DNA from: Armatimonadota bacterium
GTDB taxonomy: Bacteria > Armatimonadota > Chthonomonadetes > Chthonomonadales > Chthonomonadaceae
Direction of reading: 5' to 3'
Length of the DNA: 64,000 nucleotides
Assembly (NCBI GenBank): GCA_028871815.1
Contig: JAGWMJ010000010.1
Coordinates: 62,001 to 126,000, forward strand
Positions 9,308 to 18,281 of the stretch are shown here, piece by piece. The notes under the pieces were generated by a model. It had not been told where the DNA came from and made no database searches. It saw only the letters and a program-made list of their open reading frames with translations. The stretch's first letter is position 1, and each line of letters opens with the position of its first letter. Made by a program: the position numbers and the translations under genes.

Positions 9308-11614
9308 CTAGGGCCAATTGATTGTCGCTATACCTCCGGCCGGTACAATCCGGTGGTGCACAGTTTGCGGCGCCACACCGGCGTTGTACCACACCGACTG
9401 ATGCCGTGAGCAACGAGTACCGAACAGATCGCTACTCGCAGCCTCGAGCATCTCGACGGTCGCCGGATCCGGCATTCTGTGCTCCTCCAGCCAGTGCGCG
9501 GCGGCGCCGCCGAAATTCGGGTCATTGCCGGCTATCGGCAGCTTCGCCACTCGGCCGGCGCCCGGACGTGCCTCGCACTCCTGAAGCACTGAGGAGATAA
9601 CCGTTCCATCCGGAGTCGCGATCGGCTCGAGACCCGCAGGCACGATCAGAATGCCACCGGCGCGTACCCACTGTACGATCCGGTCCAGAATGCTGCGTTC
9701 CATAACGCCCGCCTTTGGCAGCAGCAGCACGCGCAGCCGACTCAGTGCGCCATCGGTGATCTGACCGTCACTCGCAAACGCGTAGTCTGTATAACTGCGA
9801 AGGTTTTGGGCGATGCCCAGGAAGTCGTTGTGGTGCAGCCTTATCCACGTTTCGGGATAGTAGAGCCCGATCGACAGAAGCGGACCGCGACTACGGAACT
9901 CCGGCGCATAACGCACGAAATTGGCGTGCGCCTCGGCCGACCCGAACAGATTGCCGTAGTAGTAGTGGAGGCCGAGCGCTCCGGAGGCGGCAGCGTTGTA
10001 AATGCGCGCCACCACTCCGCCGGCGTCTACGCCACCGGCCGGTTCAAAGCTGAAGTAGGCGCCATACTGGCGGCACGCCGAAGCAACCCACCGTGTGTAT
10101 GAAAAGTTGTCGCGATAGTTGCTGCCCTCGTTGGTGATGCGTATGCCGGCGTGGAACTCTGCGGCCGCTTTCGCCTGCTGCCCAAAGTCGCTGCCATGCT
10201 CCGGCGCGGCATCGCCGCCCGTGCAGACGTAGACATCGCCGTGTGGATAGACCTCGCGCACGCTTTGGAGCCAGAAGCGAACGTAGTCGGTCATCGATCC
10301 GATGTACCAATCCATGAGGTCGAGCCACGCTCGCTGATCGGGCGCGTTCGCTCGGAGAAACGGCACAATGCGCTGAAACGATGCGATCGGGGCATGCCAG
10401 GCGGCGGAAATTGCTGTTATGGTGCGATATCTGCGGCGCAGCCACGCACGAAAACTCCGCATGGCGTACGGATCGCCGGCCCAGAAGCCGGGATGCGTAT
10501 GGTAGTGGCCGTGCACGTCCGCCGTCCAGTCGTTGCCGGAGACCGGATAGATGGCCTCTCCATAGTTGCCGCTGATGCCGAGGAGCACCGACTCAATCAC
10601 GCCGCTGCCGGCATAGTGACGCAAGAACGCCTGCACGAAGGTCCGAACTAGGTGCCGGAAGTAGGGGTTCCACAGCGACTGCACGTCACTCGCCTTGTGG
10701 TGCTCCAAACAGACGTAGCCCTGAGACTTGGCGCTGTGGTAGTACCAATCCGGCAAGCTATATGCACTCCCGCATATAAGGAACGGGACCCACTTGAGTC
10801 CGGTGCGCTTATAGATCCGGACATAGCGGTCGTAGACGCTCCAATCCCACTTGCCTGGCGCCGGCTCGCAGAGGTTCCAGCGAACGTACACCTCATGGCT
10901 GGTTACCCCAAGCGCCTTCATTCCCGGCGCAGCAACCGCCAATTGCTGTGCCGCGGAGCGCGCATCCGCAAAGCTCTGCGGATCGAAACCACCGACAATC
11001 AGCTGTTTGCCGCTACCAATCCGCGTTTCGGTTGGCATCGCCGGAGGAAACGTGCGCTCAAGCCGGCTCCAGTCCGTTGGCTGGCGTCCGGACAGGCGCA
11101 CGCTGTGAACCGCAAGCTGCAGACCGTCAAGCCGGAAATCCGCGCCGAGGTTCTGGGCATGCCGTGCAGCGAATCTGTTCAGACGGAACTCAACCCGCAG
11201 AAACTTGCCGGATCCTGAGCGCCAGCCGCCGGCTTGACCCTCTGCCGGTCGATACTTGCCGGTAACCGTGGCACCGTCGACGCTGTCATACTCCAAACCG
11301 ATCGGTGCGCCCGGCGTAAGATCGGTGTAGGTGACGGTGACCCATACGGGCGCCGAGCTGGAAAACCGGTTGGCTTCGGCGGTTTGGAAGTAGAGGTAAC
11401 GCGAAGAATTCGCGCCCGCGTCGGGCTCGACCACGCGCATATTTCCAACACGGTGCAGTGATGCGACTCCGTCCGCGCCGGAAAGCAGGTTTAACCCGCC
11501 GCCAAGCTCGCCGGCACGCCAAACCGCCACGCCGGATGCCTGATTTCCTGCAGTTGGCGCCCCGGTGACAAGCGCCGCAAACAAAGCTGACAGCAGCGCG
11601 AAACTCTTTGACAT
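9308..11614 (-). CDS. Secreted TIM-barrel glycosidase (beta-galactosidase/GH14- or GH42-like)
   Basis: 768 residues with an N-terminal signal peptide (SFALLSALFAALVTGAPTAG). A lectin-like N-terminal beta region is followed from about residue 200 by a barrel: VTSHEVYVRWNLCEPAPGKW is the typical strand-2 motif of clan A glycosidases acting on beta-galactosides. LLGISGNYGEAIYPV carries the probable acid/base Glu, and a second acidic candidate is in GIRITNEGSNY. A trimer-type Rossmann-like domain follows (LLLPKAGVMERSILDRIVQW), as in GH42. The substrate cannot be read from sequence. Its stop codon abuts the ATG of the fadN-type gene, so the two are probably co-transcribed. Confidence 0.65.
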   Translation of the reverse strand: MSKSFALLSALFAALVTGAPTAGNQASGVAVWRAGELGGGLNLLSGADGVASLHRVGNMRVVEPDAGANSSRYLYFQTAEANRFSSSAPVWVTVTYTDLTPGAPIGLEYDSVDGATVTGKYRPAEGQAGGWRSGSGKFLRVEFRLNRFAARHAQNLGADFRLDGLQLAVHSVRLSGRQPTDWSRLERTFPPAMPTETRIGSGKQLIVGGFDPQSFADARSAAQQLAVAAPGMKALGVTSHEVYVRWNLCEPAPGKWDWSVYDRYVRIYKRTGLKWVPFLICGSAYSLPDWYYHSAKSQGYVCLEHHKASDVQSLWNPYFRHLVRTFVQAFLRHYAGSGVIESVLLGISGNYGEAIYPVSGNDWTADVHGHYHTHPGFWAGDPYAMRSFRAWLRRRYRTITAISAAWHAPIASFQRIVPFLRANAPDQRAWLDLMDWYIGSMTDYVRFWLQSVREVYPHGDVYVCTGGDAAPEHGSDFGQQAKAAAEFHAGIRITNEGSNYRDNFSYTRWVASACRQYGAYFSFEPAGGVDAGGVVARIYNAAASGALGLHYYYGNLFGSAEAHANFVRYAPEFRSRGPLLSIGLYYPETWIRLHHNDFLGIAQNLRSYTDYAFASDGQITDGALSRLRVLLLPKAGVMERSILDRIVQWVRAGGILIVPAGLEPIATPDGTVISSVLQECEARPGAGRVAKLPIAGNDPNFGGAAAHWLEEHRMPDPATVEMLEAASSDLFGTRCSRHQSVWYNAGVAPQTVHHRIVPAGGIATINWP

Positions 11615-11648
11615 CCAGACCTCGATCTAAGGGTGAATTAGCCGCGCG

Positions 11649-13106
11649 TCAATGGCGCGTTCCGAAATCGGCCGACGCGGCACGAACGACCGTACCAAGG
11701 TATCTGCGTTGCGGAGAACCTGTGACTCCAGCGTCCGAAGGCGGCTGCGTTTCAGCCCATGCGCCGTAAACCATCCCTCCAAGGGCGGCCACAGCCGTAT
11801 AGTCGCCAATGAAAGCGTTCATGGGATTGAAACCGGTAGTCGTCCAGTCGAAGTTCCTGAAGATGCGGCCGCCATCGGTGGATCGGGCAAGCACGACCCG
11901 CGCACGCTGCCCACCCGGGATGGCGCGCCGATCGTACAACAGCACGTACAGCGCGCCGGTCTGTGGATCAGCCGAAGCGGAGGCAAAGAACTGGTCAACG
12001 CCGTCGTGCAAGGCATCGTCGTTCACGCGGACAGGCGCAGACCACCGGCTACCGCGGTCGTCGGAGCTGCTGCAGAAGATGTCCGCATCCCCGTTGGTAA
12101 GATCGCTCCACACTTCATAGAGGCGCATCGGCGATCCGCCTTCGCCCGGCGCCAGCGTCATCACGGGAAACCCGTTGCAACGTCGCACCTGCGTCAAGCT
12201 GAAGTACGCGTCACCTGTTGGAAGCACCTCGCGAGAACGTTCAAACGTAACGCCACCATCGTGTGACCGTGTGAAGACGATGTGCTCACCATCCGTCCAC
12301 GATACGTAGAGGGTTCCGTCCGGCGCTACAGAACCTGTAAAGCCCTCGACGTCACCGTTGTCATCACGCGGACTGCCGAGCCGCGTACTGATTTGCAGCG
12401 GCGCAGACCATGTCAGGCCATCATCCGTGGAACGTGACAGCAAGATCGAAGAATGGGCAAGCGTGAAGTGCGTCCAACCAACATACAGGTTGCCGCGGAA
12501 TGCAGTCTTCGTCTGGTCCGCTACGATCCACGGCTTGTCCTCCATTGGTGCGCCCGGCTTGTCGGGGTTCTCCGTTACCGCGCGGTCCTGTGACTCCCAG
12601 GTGGCTCCGCCATCGAGGGACCGCCGCACAAATATACCGTTGCGACCAGCCCGGTGCGCCCAATAGTCGGTGGTGCCCAGCTTGTCAAACGCCATATAGC
12701 AGATGATCGCGTGATGCTCGGCGTCGAATGTGACGGAGACATCACCGGATACTTTGTACCGCGTCGACTTGACACCGGATGCACGCCGCCAAGTGTTGCC
12801 GCCATCGTCCGTCCACGCCGCTGTGGCCGGATCCTGCCACACCACCACGGCATGCTTCCGGTTGCCCGGATCGATGGCGACACCGGGCTCGGAGAAGAAG
12901 CCGGAACTGCCGGTAACGTTCTGAACCTTTGACTCCGGGGGCATCGGAAGGCTGACTGGCGCCGTCTTGCCGCCTACCGCAGCAGCGGGCGCGGTATTCG
13001 CTGGGTGAACCGGTGCGCCGATTGGGCGCCGGCGCCGGTGCTGGGCGGAACTGGGCGCGGCCGCCACGATCATAAGCAACAAGGCGGCACAAATAGCTTT
13101 TCGCAC
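11649..13106 (-). CDS. Secreted BNR/Asp-box repeat protein, sialidase-like
   Basis: 485 residues with a clear signal peptide (RKAICAALLLMIVAAAPSSAQ) and a short basic linker. At least five Asp-box repeats of the S-x-D-x-G-x-T-W type can be read: TDDGGNTW, SLDGGATW, STDDGLTW, SHDGGVTF and STDGGRIF. This is a six-bladed beta-propeller. The family includes exo-alpha-sialidases, but Asp boxes alone do not prove sialidase chemistry and I could not assign the arginine triad. First gene of a same-strand run with the glycosidase and beta-oxidation genes. Confidence 0.7.
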   Translation of the reverse strand: MRKAICAALLLMIVAAAPSSAQHRRRRPIGAPVHPANTAPAAAVGGKTAPVSLPMPPESKVQNVTGSSGFFSEPGVAIDPGNRKHAVVVWQDPATAAWTDDGGNTWRRASGVKSTRYKVSGDVSVTFDAEHHAIICYMAFDKLGTTDYWAHRAGRNGIFVRRSLDGGATWESQDRAVTENPDKPGAPMEDKPWIVADQTKTAFRGNLYVGWTHFTLAHSSILLSRSTDDGLTWSAPLQISTRLGSPRDDNGDVEGFTGSVAPDGTLYVSWTDGEHIVFTRSHDGGVTFERSREVLPTGDAYFSLTQVRRCNGFPVMTLAPGEGGSPMRLYEVWSDLTNGDADIFCSSSDDRGSRWSAPVRVNDDALHDGVDQFFASASADPQTGALYVLLYDRRAIPGGQRARVVLARSTDGGRIFRNFDWTTTGFNPMNAFIGDYTAVAALGGMVYGAWAETQPPSDAGVTGSPQRRYLGTVVRAASADFGTRH

Positions 13107-13154
13107 GTCAGTTACCTCATCCCGTCTGCAGCCAGCTCCGTGACGGTGCGCTGA

Positions 13155-14249
13155 TCACGGATCCGGGATAGCAGCAAATCGAAGCCGCGGCTCATCCCCC
13201 GCCTCAACACGGCCGACCACGTCGGCGCCGGCGCCACCCGATCTGAGAGCACGGAGCAGAGTCCGCAGCGACTCTTCAGCAACGCAGATGGCGAGTCCTC
13301 CGGACGTCTGCGGATCGGCGAGGACGTGCAGGCGAGGTGGCGCGATGTCACACTCAATGCTCAAATATGGCCGCACATAGTCCAGATTCTCGGCGCCGCC
13401 CCGCGTTGTATGACCGGCAGCGGCCAACTCCTCGGCGCCCGGCAGAACCGGAATGCGGTTCGGATCGATCCGGATTACCACGCCGCTGGCAGCCGCCATG
13501 CGGTAAAGATGTCCGGCAAGTGAGTATCCAGTTATGTCGGTTGCAGCCTGAATAGCTCGGCCGGGTCCAACCCCCACGGACCGCATCGCCGACGCGGCCG
13601 ATGCATTCAATTGCTGCATACTGCTGCACGCCGCCGTCAGCACCGCGCCGTCACAGGCATCGTACTTCGCGGCGGTCGTTACGATTCCGGTCCCGAGTGG
13701 CTTTGTCAGCACCACCACGTCGCCCGCCCGCGCGCTCGAATTCGTCGTAATAAACGCCGGGTTCACGATGCCGGTGACCGCCATTCCGTACTTCGGTTCC
13801 GGATCATCAACGCTGTGGCCACCCAGAATGACGACCCGTGCCTCGGCCGCCTTTTCGGCCCCACCACGCATGATTTCGGCAAGGTCATTAGGATCTCGAT
13901 CACGGATCGGGTAGCAGAGGATGTTCATCGCGGTTTTGGGTTCCGCGCCCATCGCGTAGATGTCGGAGAGCGAGTTGGCAGCCGCAATCTGGCCAAATAC
14001 CCAGGGGTCATCCACTACCGGCGTGAAGAAGTCCACGGTCTGCACCATGGCAAGATCGTCTGAAATGCGATAGACGCCTGCATCATCACCAGTCGCGATG
14101 CCTACAAGCAGGTCGTCATCCTGGTAGAGGGCCGCTCCACGCAGAACCTGCGCGAGACGCTCGGCCCCGATTTTGGCGGCTCAACCAGCGCACCGCACCA
14201 GATGCGTCAGGCGAGTCCGCGCATCAATGTCATCCGCTATCCAAATCAC
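13155..14249 (-). CDS. selD: Selenide, water dikinase (selenophosphate synthase), selenocysteine-containing
   Basis: Makes selenophosphate from selenide and ATP. Standard translation gives only 297 residues from an internal ATG at 14048. The same frame continues upstream with strong SelD similarity (LAQVLRGAALYQDDDLLVGI), through an in-frame TGA at 14183-14181, to LTHLVRCAG. The TGA falls exactly where SelD has its catalytic Cys or Sec (U-A-A-K-I-G; K26 matches the conserved Lys). With a GTG start at 14249 the protein is 364 residues, close to the usual ~345, with Sec at 23. The start overlaps the end of selA by 20 nt. Downstream motifs GDDAGVY, QTVDFFTPVVDDP and ADPQTSGGL are intact. Confidence 0.9.
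14153..14183 (-). other. Selenocysteine UGA codon of selD and candidate SECIS hairpin
   Basis: The TGA at 14183-14181 aligns with the catalytic residue of SelD. Bacterial SECIS elements lie just 3' of the UGA, with an apical loop containing G/U roughly 16-37 nt downstream. The only short helix I could find there by eye is CGAG-CGU-CUCG (14163-14153), whose GU-containing loop is about 23 nt after the codon. The stem is only 4 bp, so the element itself is tentative although the recoding is well supported. Confidence 0.4.
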
Positions 14250-15663
14250 CCCCTCTCAGTGCTTCGGCAACAGCGTCGGCAAGTTGGACCATCTCTTCAC
14301 GATCCACCGTCCTCACATCCAACAGGAGATAACCGGCTGAAAGCCGTCCAAAGACCGGCAGTCGTGCCTGACGCAAGCGCCAGGCGAGTTGCGAGGCAGA
14401 GATCCCGTCCGGTCGTGGCGCGATCACCACCACGGTCGTGGGCAGATGCTCATCAGGCAGTGAACCGCCGCCAACTGCGGATAGGCCGGGCGCCACACGC
14501 ACATCCGCAGTGTTCGGCAGCAATCTGCGTATCAGCATTCTCTGTAGGGTTCGTGCAGCACGCTTCAACTCGTCCGGAGTCCTGCACAGATATCGGAGTG
14601 TTGGAATGGCCAGCCTGGCCCGCTCAGGTTCCGAATAGAGGCTCAGCGTGGCCTCCAGACCTGCAAGAGTCAGCTTATCCACTCGCAGGGTTCGCGCCAC
14701 GGGGTGGGAACCGATGCGGGTCAGCGTGGCTCGGTCGCCAAGGATTACGCCGCACTGTGGACCACCGAGCAGCTTGTCTCCGCTGGCGGTCACCAGGCTG
14801 CAGCCACTCGCAACGGAGCCGCCTAGGCAATCTGCCGTGCCGCCGTCCGCCGGCACGGTAGGAACGACGGACCCGCTTCCCTGATCCATCATCACAGGCA
14901 CGCCATTGGCGCGACCCAGTGCAACCAGCTCTTCGGTGGTGGCCGCCTCGGTGAAACCCGTCATTGCGAAGTTACTCGGCCGGCAGCGGAGGATCATGGC
15001 CGTTTCGGGCGTGCACGCCCTCGCATAGTCCGCGATTCGAGTCCGATTGGTGCTCCCAACCTCTACCAGGCGGGCACCGGCGGCGCGAATTATATCCGGC
15101 ATCCGGAACGAGCCACCGATCTCAACCAGCTCTCCTCGCGAAATGATGACTTCCCGGCCAGATGCAAGAGCGGTGATGCAGAGAAAAACCGCTGCGGCAC
15201 AGTTGTTCACAATCAGCGCGTGCTCTGCGCCGGTCAACATCGAAAGCAGGCGGCCGGCACGATCACCGCGACAACCACGCGCGCCGGTGTCGCGGTCTAC
15301 CTCAAGCGTGCTGTGGCAGCGGGCAGTGGCCGCAATTGCAGCGGCCGCCTCGTGGGCAAGCCGCGCGCGCCCCAAACCCGTGTGCAGCACAACCCCGGTG
15401 GCATTGATGCACGGCGTAACGGTCGGCAAGGCAATCTTCAACAGTTCATCGGCGGCCGCTCGGAGGAGCTCGTTAGGCTCGGGTGCGCCGGCGCCGGAAC
15501 CCATCGCGAGGCGACTCCTTTGGAGCACGATGCGCGCAGCGTAGATGCATTCCGCCTTCGTCAATCCCGGAGTAACCATGGACGTAAGCAGTTGGCGGGC
15601 CAGCCGCTCCACAGATGGAAGCCGACGTGTGGCAGGTTCGCCGATCGTGCTGGCGGAAGGCAT
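14230..15663 (-). CDS. selA: L-seryl-tRNA(Sec) selenium transferase
   Basis: 477 residues, typical for SelA. It converts Ser-tRNA(Sec) to Sec-tRNA(Sec) using selenophosphate from SelD. The PLP lysine is K297 in SGDKLLGGPQCG, matching E. coli K295. The N-terminal RRLPSVERLARQLL region is the family's tRNA-binding start. VVLHTGLGRA and RRCRPSNFAMTGF are also typical. A TATAAT sits only 5 nt before the ATG at 15663, so the message may be leaderless or nearly so. Followed with overlap by selD. SelB and tRNA(Sec) are not in this window. Confidence 0.95.
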   Translation of the reverse strand: MPSASTIGEPATRRLPSVERLARQLLTSMVTPGLTKAECIYAARIVLQRSRLAMGSGAGAPEPNELLRAAADELLKIALPTVTPCINATGVVLHTGLGRARLAHEAAAAIAATARCHSTLEVDRDTGARGCRGDRAGRLLSMLTGAEHALIVNNCAAAVFLCITALASGREVIISRGELVEIGGSFRMPDIIRAAGARLVEVGSTNRTRIADYARACTPETAMILRCRPSNFAMTGFTEAATTEELVALGRANGVPVMMDQGSGSVVPTVPADGGTADCLGGSVASGCSLVTASGDKLLGGPQCGVILGDRATLTRIGSHPVARTLRVDKLTLAGLEATLSLYSEPERARLAIPTLRYLCRTPDELKRAARTLQRMLIRRLLPNTADVRVAPGLSAVGGGSLPDEHLPTTVVVIAPRPDGISASQLAWRLRQARLPVFGRLSAGYLLLDVRTVDREEMVQLADAVAEALRGGDLDSG

Positions 15664-15668
15664 TGCTC

Positions 15669-15674
15669 ATTATA
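15669..15674 (-). promoter_or_regulatory. Possible -10 box for selA-selD
   Basis: TATAAT on the minus strand, 5 nt upstream of the selA ATG. No good -35 hexamer is seen at 17 nt. If used, transcription would begin at or just inside the start codon, giving a leaderless mRNA. Confidence 0.35.
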
Positions 15675-15773
15675 ACCCGCGGCACGCCGTTGAAGGATAG
15701 GCGCGGCTTCGAGCCGAATGACGCTGGAGCGGTGGTAACACCATTGCCAACGCCATCGCCGACGAGCAGCTCA

Positions 15774-16541
15774 ATGTCAATAGATACGGAACCGCTGGAC
15801 GCACTTGTGAGGCTATCCCATGCGCTGGGTGACGAACGTGCCGGCTGCGCCATTTTGGCCGAAGGCAACACTTCTGCCGCAGTTGACTCGGCCAGCTTCT
15901 ATGTGAAGGCAAGCGGACGAAGCCTCTCAACGATCACCGAGGATGGGTTTTGCAGGGTCGCCGCAGCTCCGATCCTGGAGGCCATGGCTGGTGCGGAACT
16001 GAGCGACGCGGCCGTTAAGGACCTGCTGCTTGCGAGCGTGCTGGACGCTGAGCCAGGCGTAATGCCGTCGGTCGAGACGTTCTTCCATGCCTGGCTGCTC
16101 ACCCTACCGGATGTGCGCTTTATCGGACACACGCACCCCACCGCTGTTAACGCGCTGCTATGCTCAGAGCAGGCCGCCGAGCACGCCAGTGGCCGCTTGT
16201 TCCCGGACCACATCGTCAGTTGTGGACCGGCATCCTGCTTTGTGGATTACGTGGATCCCGGCATTCCGCTAGCACTCGCAATCCGTGATGCCGTTGACGC
16301 GTATATCCAGGTGTGGAGCGAGGCGCCGAAGACGATTCTGATGCGCAACCACGGACTCATTGTACTGGGCGCCACTGCAACCGACGTCCGCGCCGGCACG
16401 GTTATGTGCGTCAAGGCTGCGCAGGTGCTGCAGGGTACGATGGCGTTCGGCGGACCGCACTTTCTTGGCCCTGACCAGGTACAGCGCATCCACGGGCGTC
16501 CCGATGAGGCGTACCGCAGGCGGCAGATTGAGCGGCAGTAA
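15774..16541 (+). CDS. Class II aldolase/adducin family protein
   Basis: 255 residues from the ATG at 15774; the frame is open further upstream but family similarity begins here. Zinc-dependent aldolases of this family (fuculose-1-phosphate, rhamnulose-1-phosphate and related) cleave sugar phosphates to DHAP or make related C-C cuts. Visible motifs: LAEGNTSA (the GN[LT]S substrate loop), VKASG, FIGHTHPTAVNAL carrying the HxH zinc ligands, and RNHGLIVLG with the third His. First gene of a tight plus-strand run; the next start is 12 nt downstream. Substrate unknown; the neighbours suggest a ketose or deoxy-sugar phosphate. Confidence 0.8.
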   Translation: MSIDTEPLDALVRLSHALGDERAGCAILAEGNTSAAVDSASFYVKASGRSLSTITEDGFCRVAAAPILEAMAGAELSDAAVKDLLLASVLDAEPGVMPSVETFFHAWLLTLPDVRFIGHTHPTAVNALLCSEQAAEHASGRLFPDHIVSCGPASCFVDYVDPGIPLALAIRDAVDAYIQVWSEAPKTILMRNHGLIVLGATATDVRAGTVMCVKAAQVLQGTMAFGGPHFLGPDQVQRIHGRPDEAYRRRQIERQ

Positions 16542-16553
16542 GGAGAGCGCGGC

Positions 16554-18281
16554 TTGACACACGGGAGCGGCGATTTGAGCAACCACGGCGCGATGCTCCA
16601 ATGGAGGCTGTACGGCGCTGGATTCGATAACCTGGGCCGCGATGGGCGACCGGAGCGCGTTGTGATTCCGGAGCCGGGACCGGACGAACTGCTTGTTCGC
16701 TGTGATGCGTGTGGCCTGTGCTTCTCGGATACCAAGGTCATCGGTCTTGGCGCAGACCATCCGCGCATGGCCGGTAGGGACCTCGGCGTGGACCCCGTGA
16801 CGCTAGGGCACGAACTGGTCTGCACCGTCGTGACTGCCGGATCGCGGCGCGCAGCGAGGTTTTCTCCGGGCGAGCGTTATGTGGTTCAGGCGGATATCTT
16901 CTACAAGGGCCGCAGCATGGCGTTCGGCTATGTCTTCCGTGGCGGGCTCTCGCAGTACGCGCTTATTCCGGCCGAGGCGCTGGACGGCGACGAAGGGTGT
17001 TATCTGATGGCGGTAGCGCCGCAAACCGGTTACGTAGAGGCTGCGCTAACCGAGCCATGGGCGTGCGTTGTGGCGGCGTACGAGCAGCGGTGGCGTGAAG
17101 AACCCGCCGCGTCAGGTTCGATGCTGGTTGTTGACGATGGTTCCGTCGCGGCCGGCAACATCGACCTCACGCCGATTCAATCTGCTGCGCCAACAACCAT
17201 CGTGGCATGTGGCGCGTCGAGAGAGCTGCTGAATCGCCTGACGCCGCTTTGTGGCTTGCTGGAGTCCGTTCCGATGCATGCAAGATGGGCGGACCAGCTC
17301 ATCGCGGAGCGGCCGGCGCAATTCGATGATATGCTTCTCATCGGCACCGAAGCGGCCAACCATGCCACGGCCGCCGGCGCATTGCTGGCAGATCGCGGGA
17401 TTTGCGTCTTGTTGACGGACAGTTTGCCGCTCGGCGCGACTCCTTTGGACGTTGGCCGCATTCACTACAACTGCCACCGATACGTTGCCGCGCTACCAGA
17501 AAAGCTGGGAGATGCCTGGCGGATGCGCCGCTCGGCCCAGCTGCAGCCTGGAGGGCGGTGCATGATCATCGGCGCCGGTGGACCGATGGGGCAGATGCAT
17601 CTTCAGCGCGCCATTGACCTTGCCGAGCCACCGGCGTTGATTGTTGGTACGGAGATGAACGCACCGCGCCTCGCCGCCCTGCACCAGCGGTACGCGAAGC
17701 TGGCGGCATCGCGCGGAATCCGGCTGTTACTTATCGACCCAGCGGTGCAATTCAATATGAACGAGCTGGTGGGAACGGCCGAGTTCGACGACGTGGTGTG
17801 CATGGCGGCCGCTCCGGAGGCGATTGCGCAGGCTGCCCAGTTCCTGGCGCCGGCCGGCTGGCTCAACATTTTTGCTGGCGTGGCGCGAGGGACAATGGCT
17901 TCGTTGGAATTAAGCCGCCTCCTCACTGGCGCCCGGATCATCGGCAGCAGCGGATCGGCACTGGCCGATATGCGTCAAACACTGGAGTATGTGGAGTGCG
18001 GAAAGCTCAATTCAAATCGATCCTTGGCGGCCATCGGTGGCATGGAAGCCGCCGCGCACGGGTTGGAGGACGTGAAGAGCGGGCGCTATGCCGGCAAGGC
18101 ACTGATCTTTCCGCACATCAGCGGATTGGGCATGACCGCGCTGGAGCAGCTGGGCTCGGTGATGCCGACAGTGGCGGCCGAGCTGGAAGACGGGATGTTC
18201 TGGACCCGCCGAGCCGAGCAGGAGCTGTTTCGTATCACCGCCGCACCAGAGGCAGAGGAATCTGAGAAGGAAACGAGATGA
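16554..18281 (+). CDS. Long zinc-dependent alcohol/polyol dehydrogenase-like protein with internal insert
   Basis: 575 residues, against ~350 for ordinary zinc MDR dehydrogenases. TTG start behind AAGGAGAG. The N-terminal GroES-like catalytic part holds RCDACGLCFSDTK (catalytic-zinc Cys) and GHELVCTVV (zinc His-Glu). The NAD-binding fold is displaced to about residue 340 (CMIIGAGGPMGQMHLQRAI). Between them lie ~150 extra residues (about 180-330), which look like another alpha/beta segment and are not part of the standard fold. The stop overlaps the next ATG (ATGA). Likely oxidises a polyol or sugar phosphate; the SDR two genes on resembles sorbitol-6-phosphate dehydrogenase, which supports this. 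Confidence 0.7.
   Translation: MTHGSGDLSNHGAMLQWRLYGAGFDNLGRDGRPERVVIPEPGPDELLVRCDACGLCFSDTKVIGLGADHPRMAGRDLGVDPVTLGHELVCTVVTAGSRRAARFSPGERYVVQADIFYKGRSMAFGYVFRGGLSQYALIPAEALDGDEGCYLMAVAPQTGYVEAALTEPWACVVAAYEQRWREEPAASGSMLVVDDGSVAAGNIDLTPIQSAAPTTIVACGASRELLNRLTPLCGLLESVPMHARWADQLIAERPAQFDDMLLIGTEAANHATAAGALLADRGICVLLTDSLPLGATPLDVGRIHYNCHRYVAALPEKLGDAWRMRRSAQLQPGGRCMIIGAGGPMGQMHLQRAIDLAEPPALIVGTEMNAPRLAALHQRYAKLAASRGIRLLLIDPAVQFNMNELVGTAEFDDVVCMAAAPEAIAQAAQFLAPAGWLNIFAGVARGTMASLELSRLLTGARIIGSSGSALADMRQTLEYVECGKLNSNRSLAAIGGMEAAAHGLEDVKSGRYAGKALIFPHISGLGMTALEQLGSVMPTVAAELEDGMFWTRRAEQELFRITAAPEAEESEKETR

Noticed and set aside
15704-15716. CGGCT-TCG-AGCCG hairpin resembling a tRNA T-arm between selA and the aldolase gene, considered as part of tRNA(Sec)
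   Set aside because: The loop is 3 nt, and no acceptor stem, anticodon arm or CCA end can be built around it.
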